Shown: positions 21,958 through 30,857 of the stretch, in pieces
Layout of the letters: every line of letters starts with the position of its first letter
Position numbering within the stretch: the stretch's first letter is position 1
From: Nocardioides cremeus
Lineage (GTDB): Bacteria > Actinomycetota > Actinomycetes > Propionibacteriales > Nocardioidaceae
DNA: 62,977 bases
Assembly: GCF_030518195.1 (NCBI RefSeq)
Contig: NZ_JAULSC010000017.1
Location: forward strand, 37,790-100,766
Reading direction: 5' to 3'
Notes under the pieces: generated by a model
The model's input: the letters and a program-made list of their open reading frames with translations, nothing else
What the model was told of the DNA's origin: nothing
Database searches by the model: none
Position numbers and translations under genes: made by a program

Positions 21958-24900
21958 ATGGAGCAGTTCCTCGGGTGGCCGCTGGTGCGGCAGGTCCTCG
22001 GTCGAGACAAGCTGGGACGCGGTGCCGCGGCGATGTCGCAGCGCAGCCGCACCCTCGAGCCACGCACCGTGCAGGCCGACCGGGTCGTCGACTCGGTCTG
22101 CCCGTTCTGCGCCGTGGGATGCGCCCAGAAGGTCTTCGTCAAGGACGAGAAGGTCGTGCAGATCGAGGGCTCCGCCGCGAGCCCCATCTCGCGGGGTCGC
22201 CTGTGCCCCAAGGGCAGCGCCAGCAAGCAGCTGGTCACCTCCTCGAGCCGGGTCACCAAGGTCCGCTACCGCCGCCCGCACGGCACCGAGTGGGAGGACC
22301 TCGACCGCGAGACCGCGCTCGACATGATCGCCGACCGGGTCATCGCGACCCGCAAGCAGTTCTGGCAGTGGGAGGACGAGGAAGGACGGCGCACGCGCCG
22401 CACCCTCGGCATCGCCAGCCTCGGAGGGGCAGCCCTCGACAACGAGGAGAACTACCTCATGAAGAAGCTGTACACGGCCATGGGGGCGATACAGATCGAG
22501 AACCAGGCCCGTATTTGACACTCCTCCACGGTGCCCGGTCTGGGTACCTCGTTCGGCCGTGGTGGGGCTACCACCAGCTTGCAGGACCTGCAGAACGCTG
22601 ACTGCATCCTCATCGAGGGCTCCAACATGGCGGAGGCCCACCCGGTGGGCTTCCAGTGGGTGATGGAGGCCAAGCGCCGGGGCGCGACGATCATCCACGT
22701 CGACCCCCGGTTCACCAGGACCTCGGCGGTCTCCGACCTGCACGTCCCGATCCGCGCGGGCAGCGACATCGCGTTCCTGGGCGGTCTGGTCAACCAGGTG
22801 CTGAGCAACGACCTCGACTTCCGCGAGTACGTCGTGGCCTACACCAACGCCGCCAACATCATCGACGCCGACTACCAGGGCCCCGACGACCTCGACGGGC
22901 TGTTCTCCGGCTTCGACCCCGAGACCGGGCAGTACGACCCGATCTCGTGGCGCTACGAGCCGCCCGAGGAGATGAACGAGGAGGAGCGCCAGCGCGACCG
23001 CGAGCTGCGCGAGGAGGCGGACGCGGCCGGCACCGGACAGGACGCGAAGCGCTCGCACCAGGCCGCCCGCTCCGAGAGCCACGGCTCCGGTGGTGCTCCG
23101 GTGAACTGGAAGGGGCTGCGCGACGAGACGTTGCAGCACCCGCGCTGCGTCTTCCAGATCCTCAAGCGGCACTTCGCCCGCTACACCCCCGAGATGGTCG
23201 AGGAGGTCTGCGGGATCCGGCCCGAGCAGCTGCACCAGGTGGCCGAGGCCCTGACCTCCAACAGCGGGCGCGAGCGCACCACCGCCTTCGCGTACGCCGT
23301 GGGCTGGACCCACCACAGCACGGGCGCGCAGATGATCCGCACCGCCTCGATCCTGCAGCTGCTGCTGGGCAACATCGGGCGGCCGGGTGGCGGCATCCTG
23401 GCGCTGCGCGGGCACGCCAGCATCCAGGGCTCCACCGACATCCCGACGCTGTTCAACATCCTGCCCGGCTACCTGCCGATGCCGCTGGCCGACCACCACC
23501 AGAGCCTCGACGAGTGGGTGCGCGCCGACGAGGGCAAGGCCGGCTTCTGGGGCAACATCCGCTCCTACGCCGTCAGCCTGCTCAAGTCCTACTGGGGCGA
23601 CGCGGCCACGCCCGAGAACGACTTCTGCTTCGACTACCTGCCGCGCCTGACCGGCGACCACTCGACGTACAGCACCGTCAAGGGGCAGATCGAGGGCAAG
23701 GTCAAGGGCTACTTCCTGGTGGGGGAGAACCCCGCGGTGGGCTCGGCCAACGGCAAGATGCAGCGCCTGGGCCTGGCCAACCTCGACTGGCTGGTCGTGC
23801 GCGACCTGCAGATGATCGAGTCCGCGGACTTCTGGAAGAACGGCCCCGAGATCGAGACCGGCGAGCTGGTCACCGAGGACATCGGCACCGAGGTCTTCTT
23901 CATGCCCGCGGCCAACCACGTCGAGAAGGCCGGCTCCTTCACCCAGACCCAGCGGATGCTGCAGTGGCGCGACCAGGCGGTCCAGCCGCCCGACGACTGC
24001 CAGAGCGAGCTGGAGTTCTACGTCGACCTCGGCAACCGGATCCGCGAGAAGCTCGCCGGCTCCACCGACGAGATGGACCGTCCGCTGCTCGACCTGGCCT
24101 GGGACTACCCGGTCGACGAGCACGGCGAGCCCGACGCGGAGGCGGTGCTGAGGGAGATCAACGGCACCGGCCCCGACGGGGCGCCGCTCTCGTCGTACAC
24201 CGAGCTGAAGGCCGACGGGTCGACCTCCTGCGGCTGCTGGATCTACTGCGGCGTGTTCGCCGACGGGGTCAACCAGGCCCGGCGGCGCAAGCCGCACTGG
24301 GAACAGGACCAGGTGGCCTCGGAGTGGGGCTGGGTGTGGCCGGCCAACCGGCGCATCCTCTACAACCGGGCCTCCGCGGCCCCCGACGGCACCCCGTGGA
24401 GCGAGCGCAAGCGCTACGTGTGGTGGGACGCCGAGCAGGGTCGCTGGACCGGCTCCGACGTGCCCGACTTCGTCGTCGACCGGGCTCCCGACCACGTGCC
24501 GGCGGACGGGGCGAAGGGTCCCGACGCGATCGGCGGCCAGGACCCGTTCGTGATGCAGACCGACGGCAAGGGGTGGCTCTTCGCCCCGGTCGGCGTCGCC
24601 GACGGTCCGCTGCCGGCGCACTACGAGCCGCCCGAGTCGCCGGTGCACAACCCGGTCTACGCCCAGCAGAACAACCCCGGGCGCAAGCAGCTCTCGACCC
24701 CGTCGAACCCGATCAACCCGAGCTTCTCGGACGTGTTCCCCTACGTGTTCACCACCTACCGGCTCACCGAGCACCACACGACGGGGGCGATGAGCCGCAC
24801 GCTGCCCTACCTGACCGAGCTGCAGCCCGAGCCGTTCTGCGAGGTCTCGCCGCGCCTGGCGGCCGAGCGTGGTCTCGAGCACGGCGAGTGGGTGACCATC

Positions 24901-25221
24901 GTGACCGCCCGCACCGCCATCGAGGCGCGGGTGCTGGTGACCGAGCGGCTGCGCTCGCTGCGACTCGGCGAGCAGTGGGTCGAGCAGGTCGGTCTGCCCT
25001 ACCACTGGGGCGTCAACGGCATCTCGAAGGGCGACTCGCCCAACGACCTGGTCAACGTGACCATGGACCCGAACGTCTCGATCCAGGACAAGGTCGGCAC
25101 CTGCGACATCCGGCCCGGTCGTCGCCCGCGCGGCCCCGAGCTGACGGCGTACGTCGAGGACTACCGCAGGCGCGCCGGCGTCGACCTGGACAACCCCACC
25201 GACGGAGGCACCGACACGTGA
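21958..25221 (+). CDS. fdhA: Formate dehydrogenase alpha subunit, selenoprotein
   Basis: A 1087-residue molybdopterin (bis-MGD) enzyme that oxidises formate to CO2. The N-terminal 4Fe-4S site is VCPFCAVGC plus GRLCPKG (Cys48, 51, 55, 83). The in-frame UGA at 22516-22518 encodes Sec187 in the context NQARI-Sec-HSS, matching the Sec-His of FDH active sites. A SECIS-like hairpin follows at once. Molybdopterin-binding domains occupy the rest (for example GNIGRPGGGILALRGHASIQG, and the C-terminal AAERGLEHGEWVTIVTARTAIEARVLV). No twin-arginine motif is present, unlike FDH-N. Start ATG 21958; a GTG at 21949 is an alternative. Any annotation that stops at UGA will split it in two. Confidence 0.95.
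22516..22562 (+). promoter_or_regulatory. Bacterial SECIS-like hairpin after the Sec UGA
   Basis: UGA at 22516 is followed by an outer stem CCACGG (22526-22531) with CCGTGG (22557-22562) and an apical stem TGCCC (22532-22536) with GGGTA (22542-22546). The 5-nt apical loop is GGTCT, with the GG-U features expected for SelB recognition. The distance from UGA to the loop (about 20 nt) fits bacterial SECIS elements. Confidence 0.85.
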
Positions 25222-26192
25222 GCAGGCTCAGCGAGTTCCTCTCCCCGGAGTCCCTGTGGGGACGCCTCGACGACCCCAGCCAGAACGCGGGCTACGAGGA
25301 CCACCCCACCCGCAAGGGCTTCTTCACCGACACCTCGGTGTGCATCGGCTGCAAGGCCTGCGAGGTGGCGTGCAAGGAGTGGAACCAGGTGCCCGACGAC
25401 GGCTACCTGCTCACGGGGATGTCCTACGACAACACCCAGCAGCTCGGCGCCAGCACCTGGCGCCACGTCGCCTTCATCGAGCAGCCGGTGGGAGCACCCT
25501 CGACGGGGGCCCCGCCGACCGACCTGGGGATGCCGGGCAGCAAGCCTCCCGGCTGGGAGCGCGAGGTGACCCTGGGCGAGGACCTCGTCGACGGCGACCC
25601 GCAGGGGGCGGCCTCCGGCGACAGCGGGGTGCGCTGGCTGATGTCCTCCGACGTCTGCAAGCACTGCACGCACGCGGCCTGCCTCGACGTGTGCCCGACC
25701 GGCTCGTTGTTCCGCACCGAGTTCGGCACCGTGGTGGTCCAGGAGGACATCTGCAACGGCTGCGGCTACTGCGTGCCGGCCTGCCCCTACGGCGTCATCG
25801 ACCAGCGCAAGGACGACGGCCGCGCCTTCAAGTGCACGCTGTGCTACGACCGGCTCAAGGAGGGCCAGACGCCGGCCTGCGCGCAGGCCTGCCCCACCGA
25901 GTCGATCCAGTTCGGTGACCTCGACGAGCTGCGCGAGCGGGCGGCCGCCCGGGTCGAGCAGCTGCACGACCAGGGCGTCGACGTGGCCCGGCTCTACGGC
26001 GCCGACCCCGACGACGGCGTCGGCGGCGACGGGGCGTTCTTCCTGCTCCTCGACGAGCCGGAGGTCTACGGCCTGCCGCCCGACCCGGTGGTCACCACCC
26101 GCGACCTGGGCTCGATGTGGCGCCACGTGGGCGCCGGGGCGCTGGCCCTGGCCGGCCTGGGTGCCGCGTCCTTCCTCGGGAGGCGCCGATGA
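25218..26192 (+). CDS. fdhB: Formate dehydrogenase iron-sulfur subunit
   Basis: A 324-residue ferredoxin-type subunit that passes electrons from FdhA to the membrane partner. Four Cys clusters for 4Fe-4S centres: CIGCKACEVACKEW (near 36), CKHCTHAACLDVCPTGS (near 148), CNGCGYCVPACPYGV (near 182) and CTLCYDRLKEG plus CAQACPTES (near 208). An extra segment of about 60 residues between clusters 1 and 2 is longer than in HybA/FdnH-like relatives. A C-terminal membrane helix (GALALAGLGAASFLGRRR) anchors it. The GTG at 25218 overlaps the fdhA stop and the stop overlaps the nrfD ATG. Confidence 0.93.
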   Translation: MSRLSEFLSPESLWGRLDDPSQNAGYEDHPTRKGFFTDTSVCIGCKACEVACKEWNQVPDDGYLLTGMSYDNTQQLGASTWRHVAFIEQPVGAPSTGAPPTDLGMPGSKPPGWEREVTLGEDLVDGDPQGAASGDSGVRWLMSSDVCKHCTHAACLDVCPTGSLFRTEFGTVVVQEDICNGCGYCVPACPYGVIDQRKDDGRAFKCTLCYDRLKEGQTPACAQACPTESIQFGDLDELRERAAARVEQLHDQGVDVARLYGADPDDGVGGDGAFFLLLDEPEVYGLPPDPVVTTRDLGSMWRHVGAGALALAGLGAASFLGRRR

Positions 26193-27142
26193 AGCGCGGC
26201 GAGCAGTCGATGGTGCCGGAGCCGGAGTTCCAGTCCTACTACGGGCGCCCGATCCTGAAGGAACCCACCTGGAAGACCCCCGACGTCCCGATCTACCTGT
26301 GGATCGGTGGCATCGCCGGCGGCTCGTCGCTGCTGGCCGAGGGAGCGGCGCTCAGCGGACGCCCGGGCCTCGAGCGGGTCACCCGGCTCACGGCCGCGAC
26401 CGGGGCCGCGATCGGCACCGTCGCGCTGGTGCACGACCTGGGCCGCCCCGAGCGGTTCCTCAACATGCTGCGGGTCTTCAAGCCCACCTCGCCGCTGTCG
26501 GTCGGGTCCTACATCCTGGCCCCCTTCAGCAGCCTCGCCGGCGCGGCCGCCGCCTCGCACGTCACCGGGGTCGCGCCCCGCCTGGGCCGACTGGCCGGAG
26601 CCGGCGCGGCCGTCTTCGGACCCCCGCTGGCGACCTACACCGCCGCCCTGTTCTCCAACACCGCCATCCCGGTCTGGCACGAGGCCCACCGCGAGCTGCC
26701 CTTCGTCTTCGGCGCCTCGGCGGCGGCCGCCGCCGGCGGCACCGCGATGATGCTGGCCCCGGCCGCCGAGAGCGGTCCCGCGGTGCGGATGGCGGGCATC
26801 GGCGCGGTCGCCGAGCTCGGGCTGGCCCACCACATGGAGCAGCGCCTCGGGATGCTCGCCGAGCCCTACGAGAAGGGCCTGGCAGGCAAGCTGACGAAGC
26901 TCTCGCGGGCTCTGACCGTCACCGGTCTCGGGCTGAGCGCGCTCGGGCAGCGTCGTCCGTGGCTGCGCCGGGTGGCGGGGGCGTCGTACTCCGCCGGCTC
27001 GCTGGCGCTGCGCTTCGCGGTCTTCGAGGCCGGGCGCGAGTCGGCGCGGGACCCCAAGTACGTCGTGGTGCCGCAGCGCGAGCGGATTCGCGCCCGGGAG
27101 GAGGAGGCGCGTCGCCAGGGATCCGGCACTGTGTCCGTGTGA
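26189..27142 (+). CDS. nrfD: NrfD/PsrC-type membrane subunit
   Basis: A 317-residue integral membrane protein of the NrfD/PsrC family with about eight helices. It links the iron-sulfur subunit to the quinone pool. The typical N-terminus is visible (SYYGRPILKEPTWKTPDVPIYLWIGGIAGGSSLLAEGA), then HDLGRPERFLNMLRVFKPTSPLSVGSYIL. It contains none of the heme ligands expected of FdnI-type cytochrome b subunits. Its ATG overlaps the fdhB stop and its end overlaps the selD GTG. A copy of the GAGCAGTCGATGGTGC motif lies in the first codons (26201-26216). Confidence 0.9.
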   Translation: MKRGEQSMVPEPEFQSYYGRPILKEPTWKTPDVPIYLWIGGIAGGSSLLAEGAALSGRPGLERVTRLTAATGAAIGTVALVHDLGRPERFLNMLRVFKPTSPLSVGSYILAPFSSLAGAAAASHVTGVAPRLGRLAGAGAAVFGPPLATYTAALFSNTAIPVWHEAHRELPFVFGASAAAAAGGTAMMLAPAAESGPAVRMAGIGAVAELGLAHHMEQRLGMLAEPYEKGLAGKLTKLSRALTVTGLGLSALGQRRPWLRRVAGASYSAGSLALRFAVFEAGRESARDPKYVVVPQRERIRAREEEARRQGSGTVSV

Positions 27143-28146
27143 CCGGTGAGACGATCCCTCAAGACTCCCTCCGACTGACCCAGTACGCCTCTGGGGGCGG
27201 CTGCGCCTGCAAGGTGCCGCCCGGCGAGCTCGAACGCGTGCTGGCCGGGCTGCCGGTGGCCGCCGGCCCCGACCTGCTGGTCGGTCTCGAGCACGGCGAC
27301 GACGGTGCGGTGGTGCGCCTCGACGACGACCGCGCGGTGGTGCTGACCACCGACTTCTTCACCCCGGTCGTCGACGACCCCTACGACTGGGGGCGCATCG
27401 CTGCGGCCAACGCCCTCTCCGACGTCTACGCGATGGGCGGGGAGCCGCTGGTCGCGGTCAACCTGCTGGCCTGGCCGCGCGACCGGATCCCCTTCGAGGT
27501 GGCCGCCGAGGTGCTGCGCGGGGGAGCGGCGACCTGCGCCGAGGCCGGCTGCCTGCTGGCCGGCGGGCACAGCATCGACGACCCGGAGCCCAAGTACGGC
27601 CTGGCCGTGACCGGCACCGCCGACCCCTCCCGGCTGCTGCGCAACGACGCCGCCGCCCCCGGCACCCCGCTGACGCTGACCAAGCCGCTGGGCCTCGGCG
27701 TGCTCAACAACCGCCACAAGGCGACCGGCGAGCGCTTCGAGGAGGCGGTCGCGGTGATGACCTCGCTCAACCGCGACGCCTCGCGCGCCGCGCTGGCCGC
27801 GGGCCACACCGCCGCCACCGACATCACCGGCTTCGGGCTGCTGGGCCACCTCTACAAGATGTGCCGGGCCAGCGGGGTCGACGCGGTGGTCGACGCCGCG
27901 GCCGTGCCCTACCTCGAGCCGGCGCGCGCGTCGTACGCCGCCGGGTTCGTGCCGGGCGGCAGCCGCCGCAACCTCGACTGGGTGCGCCCCCACCTCGACG
28001 CCGGGGTCGACGAGGACGAGCTGGTGCTGCTGGCCGACGCACAGACCTCCGGGGGCCTGCTGGTCGCCGGCGAGCTGCCCGGCCACCCGGTCGTCGGCGA
28101 GGTCGTGGCCCGCGCGGGGGCGGACGCCCGCATCACGGTGCGCTGA
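27139..28146 (+). CDS. selD: Selenide, water dikinase (selenophosphate synthetase)
   Basis: A 335-residue enzyme that makes selenophosphate from selenide and ATP, the selenium donor for SelA. The N-terminal active site is SGGGCACKVPPG with Cys22 and Lys25, so this SelD uses Cys rather than Sec. Further family blocks: TTDFFTPVVDDPYDWGRIAAANALSDVYAMGG, LAGGHSIDDPEPKYGLAVTG, and ATDITGFGLLGHLYKM. The GTG at 27139 overlaps the nrfD stop. Coupling selD to the fdh genes would match selenium supply to FDH synthesis. Confidence 0.96.
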   Translation: MTGETIPQDSLRLTQYASGGGCACKVPPGELERVLAGLPVAAGPDLLVGLEHGDDGAVVRLDDDRAVVLTTDFFTPVVDDPYDWGRIAAANALSDVYAMGGEPLVAVNLLAWPRDRIPFEVAAEVLRGGAATCAEAGCLLAGGHSIDDPEPKYGLAVTGTADPSRLLRNDAAAPGTPLTLTKPLGLGVLNNRHKATGERFEEAVAVMTSLNRDASRAALAAGHTAATDITGFGLLGHLYKMCRASGVDAVVDAAAVPYLEPARASYAAGFVPGGSRRNLDWVRPHLDAGVDEDELVLLADAQTSGGLLVAGELPGHPVVGEVVARAGADARITVR

Positions 28147-28154
28147 CGAGGCAC

Positions 28155-28240
28155 GAGCAGTCGATTGTTCACCTCCGAGCAGTCGATCGTGCACCCTCGC
28201 GTGGTACGAACATGACCGGTCGATGGTGCGCAAGTGACTG
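28155..28240. repeat. Repeated GAGCAGTCGAT-type motifs before arsC
   Basis: GAGCAGTCGATTGTTCACC (28155-28173) and GAGCAGTCGATCGTGCACC (28177-28195) are direct repeats 22 bp apart. A divergent inverted form follows (GGTCGATGGTGCG at 28218-28230, then GACTGCTC at 28235-28242). Similar 16-mers, GAGCAGTCGATGGTGC, occur inside nrfD (26201) and inside the gene at 30039 (30213). These may be operator sites for the arsC gene or a dispersed repeat family. Confidence 0.75.
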
Positions 28241-28276
28241 CTCGGCCGGCCGTCGACCCGATCCCCAGGAGCCCTG

Positions 28277-28735
28277 ATGAACGACACCCCCAGCACCTCC
28301 GGCGGCGCCGACGCCCCGCAGGTGGTCTTCGCCTGCGTGCGCAACGGTGGCCGCTCGGTGATCAGCCGGGTGCTGACCGAGCACTACGCGCAGGGGCGGG
28401 TGCGCGCACTGTCGGCCGGCACCCAGCCCGGCGAGCACATCCACCCCGAGGTCGCCGACGCCCTCGAGCGCCTCGGCCTCGACACCTCGAGGGAGGAGCC
28501 GACCCGGCTCACCCGCGAGACCATCGCCGACAGCACCATGGCGATCACGCTGGGCTGCGGCGAGGAGTGCCCCTACGTGCCCGGCGTGAAGTACGTCGAC
28601 TGGCCGGTCGCCGACCCGGGCGGGCAGGACCCCGAGACCGTGCGCGCGATCGTGGCCGACCTCGACGAGCGGGTCCGCGGGCTGCTCGTCGAGCTGGTGC
28701 CCGACCTCGACCTGGGGCCCTCAGTCCTCTCCTGA
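28277..28735 (+). CDS. arsC: Arsenate reductase, low-molecular-weight phosphatase fold
   Basis: A 152-residue LMW-PTP-fold arsenate reductase. The P-loop is CVRNGGRS (Cys-x5-Arg, Cys near residue 20). Two further Cys in LGCGEECPYVPGVKYVDWPVADPGGQ correspond to the thiol-relay cysteines and the Asp-Pro catalytic loop. Actinobacterial members use either thioredoxin or mycothiol/mycoredoxin; the sequence leaves this open. It ends 15 bp inside the convergent flavoprotein gene. The repeats upstream may regulate it. Distinct from the arsR-acr3 pair 14 kb away. Confidence 0.85.
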   Translation: MNDTPSTSGGADAPQVVFACVRNGGRSVISRVLTEHYAQGRVRALSAGTQPGEHIHPEVADALERLGLDTSREEPTRLTRETIADSTMAITLGCGEECPYVPGVKYVDWPVADPGGQDPETVRAIVADLDERVRGLLVELVPDLDLGPSVLS

Positions 28736-29908
28736 GCCGGTAGCCCCGTCGACCCCGTCGACCCCGTCGACCCGGTCGGCCCGGTCGACCAGGGCCTCGA
28801 CCGCGGCCACGGCTTCCCGCGCCGGGCGACCCACGCCGACCAGGGTCGCCGACGCCGGCCCGCACCAGTCGCCGTACCCCAGCAGCAGCACGCGGGGCTC
28901 CCCGGCGGCCTGCACCGGCATCGTGCCGCCCGCGGGCGCCTCGGTGAGCAGGCGCCCGTCGGTGGCGGCCAGGCCCAGGGCCCGCAGGTGGCCCAGCGCG
29001 GGCCGGAAGCCGGTGGCCCACACGACCGCGTCGAGGGGCTCCTCGCGCCCGTCGGGCCAGCGGGCGCCGGTGCGGGTCAGCCGCTCGACCATCGGCACCG
29101 CGCGCAGCCTGCCCCGGTCGCGCGCCTCGCGCACCGGCGGCACGGCCACGACGTCGCCCAGCGAGGCCACGCCCGGGGTCGGCCGCCCGGCGGCCCGGTC
29201 GCGCACCGCCTGGGTGGCGGTCTCGAAGAGCACCCGGCCGTCGACGTGGTCGGGCAGGTAGCGGGGCGGGCGCAGCGCCGCCCAGTGCAGCCGCTCGACC
29301 ACCGGCAGCAGGTCGGCGGCCACCTGGGCCGCGGAGTTGGCGCCGCCCACGACGAGCACGCGCTGCCCGGCGTACGCCGCGGGCCCCCGGTAGCCGGCGG
29401 TGTGCACCTGGGTGCCCTCGAAGTCGTCGGCGCCGGGCACGGCCGGCACGAAGGGCCGCGACTGCGTGCCGGTGGCGCTGATGACGGCCCGGGCCGACCA
29501 GTCGCCGTGGTCGGTGCGCACCCGCAGCCGTTCGCCGGCGTCGCGGCGCACCTCGTGCACCCGCACCGGGCGACGCACGTCGAGGCCGTAGCGCTGCTCG
29601 TAGTCGCGCAGGTAGGCGACCACGTGGGAGGCGGGCGGGTTGTCCTCGCCGCTCCACCGCGGCATCGGCCAGCCGGGCAGCGAGCTGTAGGCGGCAGGGG
29701 AGAAGAGCCGCAGGCTCGGCCACGTATCGGGCCAGGAGCCGCCCGGCCGGTCGTGCGCGTCGAGGACCACCCACGACAGCTCGCCGACGCCCCGGCGGCG
29801 CCGCTCGCGGTCGGCGCGCTGCAGGTAGAACCCGGCCGCCAGCCCGGCCTGCCCGGCCCCGATGACGCACACGTCGACCTGCGGGTCGGTGCCCCGGCGC
29901 TCGCTCAC
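28721..29908 (-). CDS. FAD/NAD(P)-dependent monooxygenase-like flavoprotein (possibly ArsO type)
   Basis: A 395-residue flavoprotein. FAD-binding GxGxxG: VCVIGAGQAGLAAGFYLQRA. A second Rossmann block: RVLVVGGANSAAQVAADLL. Other blocks: GGSWPDTWPSLRLFSPAAYSSLPGWPM and DAVVWATGFRPALG. This architecture matches class B-like flavin monooxygenases, including the ArsO group often found beside ars genes. The convergent overlap with arsC supports ArsO, but the catalytic role is unproven. The GTG at 29908 lies 8 nt after TAGGGT, suggesting a leaderless mRNA; an ATG at 29947 is the alternative. The C-terminus carries a short VDGVDGVDG repeat. Confidence 0.75.
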   Translation of the reverse strand: MSERRGTDPQVDVCVIGAGQAGLAAGFYLQRADRERRRRGVGELSWVVLDAHDRPGGSWPDTWPSLRLFSPAAYSSLPGWPMPRWSGEDNPPASHVVAYLRDYEQRYGLDVRRPVRVHEVRRDAGERLRVRTDHGDWSARAVISATGTQSRPFVPAVPGADDFEGTQVHTAGYRGPAAYAGQRVLVVGGANSAAQVAADLLPVVERLHWAALRPPRYLPDHVDGRVLFETATQAVRDRAAGRPTPGVASLGDVVAVPPVREARDRGRLRAVPMVERLTRTGARWPDGREEPLDAVVWATGFRPALGHLRALGLAATDGRLLTEAPAGGTMPVQAAGEPRVLLLGYGDWCGPASATLVGVGRPAREAVAAVEALVDRADRVDGVDGVDGATGSGED

Positions 29909-30038
29909 CCGCCCGACCCTAGACAGCGCCGTCGTCCTTTCGGTCATTTCCTCTGGTCCACCCGGGCCTCGGGGCGCGCGGGGGCTGCACCCGGGCCCCC
30001 GGGCTCGCTAGCCTCCGGCTGGGAGACTCGACGACGAG

Positions 30039-30857
30039 GTGGTGGCAGTGGTGCGCAGACGCAGGGTGGTGACCCGACGCGACCGTGACCTGCGCCTGGG
30101 CTACGCCGGCCTGGTGGTCGGCGCCGGTGCCTTCGTCGGTGCCCTGGTGGTCACCACGACCGTGGTCGACGTGCTGCCCGACCTGGGCGGCGAGCGGCCG
30201 GTGCTGGCCGCCGAGCAGTCGATGGTGCCCGGTGCGCAGCTGCGACCCGGTGCCGGGGTCGGCACGCGCCCGGACCGGGCTGGGGACACGGTCGGACGGG
30301 CCGCTTCCCCGGCGGCGGCCGAGCCCCAGCGATCGACCCAGCCGCCCCAGTCGTCGGGCCAGCCGGTGGTCCAGCCGGCCGCCGCGCCGGCCCAGCCCGC
30401 CTCCCCGCCCTCGGGGCAGGGGCCGCGCGGCCCGCAGGGCCCGCAGGGTCCGCCTCCCACGTCTCCTGCTCCGCCGTCCGGTGGTGGCGGCGACGGGCCG
30501 GTCTCCGCGGTGCTGAACCCCGCCGCCGGCACGGCCGCCCAGGCCCTCGACGAGCTCACCGGCGGGCTGAGCCAGCCGGTCGGGCAGGGCGTCGTCGGCG
30601 TGGTCGGCACCCTGGGTGAGGCCGCCGACGGCCCCCTCGGGGGCGGGGCCAAGGCGTCGCCGGGCAAGGCCCCGCAGGTGAAGGTGAAGGGGTTCTCCGG
30701 CAAGGCCCCGCAGGCCAAGGCCAAGGGCTTCCCGGGCAAGGCCCCGCAGGTGAAGGTGAAGGGCTTCCCGGGCAAGGCCCCTCAGGCCAAGGGATCGCGT
30801 GGGAAGGGCTCGCGCGGCAAGGGTCCGCGGCTCAGCGCCGGAAAGCCGTGGCGGTGA
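30039..30857 (+). CDS. Low-complexity membrane-anchored protein with collagen-like and basic repeats
   Basis: A 272-residue protein of no family I recognise. A basic N-terminus is followed by one membrane helix (about 20-45). A Pro/Ala/Gln-rich stretch then leads to a short collagen-like run (GPRGPQGPQGPPP near 128). The C-terminal 65 residues are a Lys/Gly/Pro repeat built on KGF(S/P)GKAPQ(V/A)K, ending in KGSRGKGSRGKGPR. Such composition suggests an extracellular, wall- or nucleic-acid-binding tail. The GTG at 30039 or at 30048 could be the start. The gene end overlaps the convergent metalloprotease gene by 26 bp. It may be orphan or lineage-specific. Confidence 0.6.
   Translation: MVAVVRRRRVVTRRDRDLRLGYAGLVVGAGAFVGALVVTTTVVDVLPDLGGERPVLAAEQSMVPGAQLRPGAGVGTRPDRAGDTVGRAASPAAAEPQRSTQPPQSSGQPVVQPAAAPAQPASPPSGQGPRGPQGPQGPPPTSPAPPSGGGGDGPVSAVLNPAAGTAAQALDELTGGLSQPVGQGVVGVVGTLGEAADGPLGGGAKASPGKAPQVKVKGFSGKAPQAKAKGFPGKAPQVKVKGFPGKAPQAKGSRGKGSRGKGPRLSAGKPWR

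Noticed and set aside
22516..22518. fdhA as a nonsense-disrupted pseudogene or two genes
   Set aside because: tRNA-Sec, selA, selB and selD are adjacent, the UGA is in active-site context followed by His, and a SECIS-like hairpin follows.
21814..25005. 1063-codon minus-strand open reading opposite fdhA
   Set aside because: Antisense shadow of the formate dehydrogenase codons.
28746..28780. CCCCGTCGA triplicate as an operator
   Set aside because: It lies in the C-terminal codons of the flavoprotein (VDGVDGVDG) with no promoter nearby; more likely slippage.
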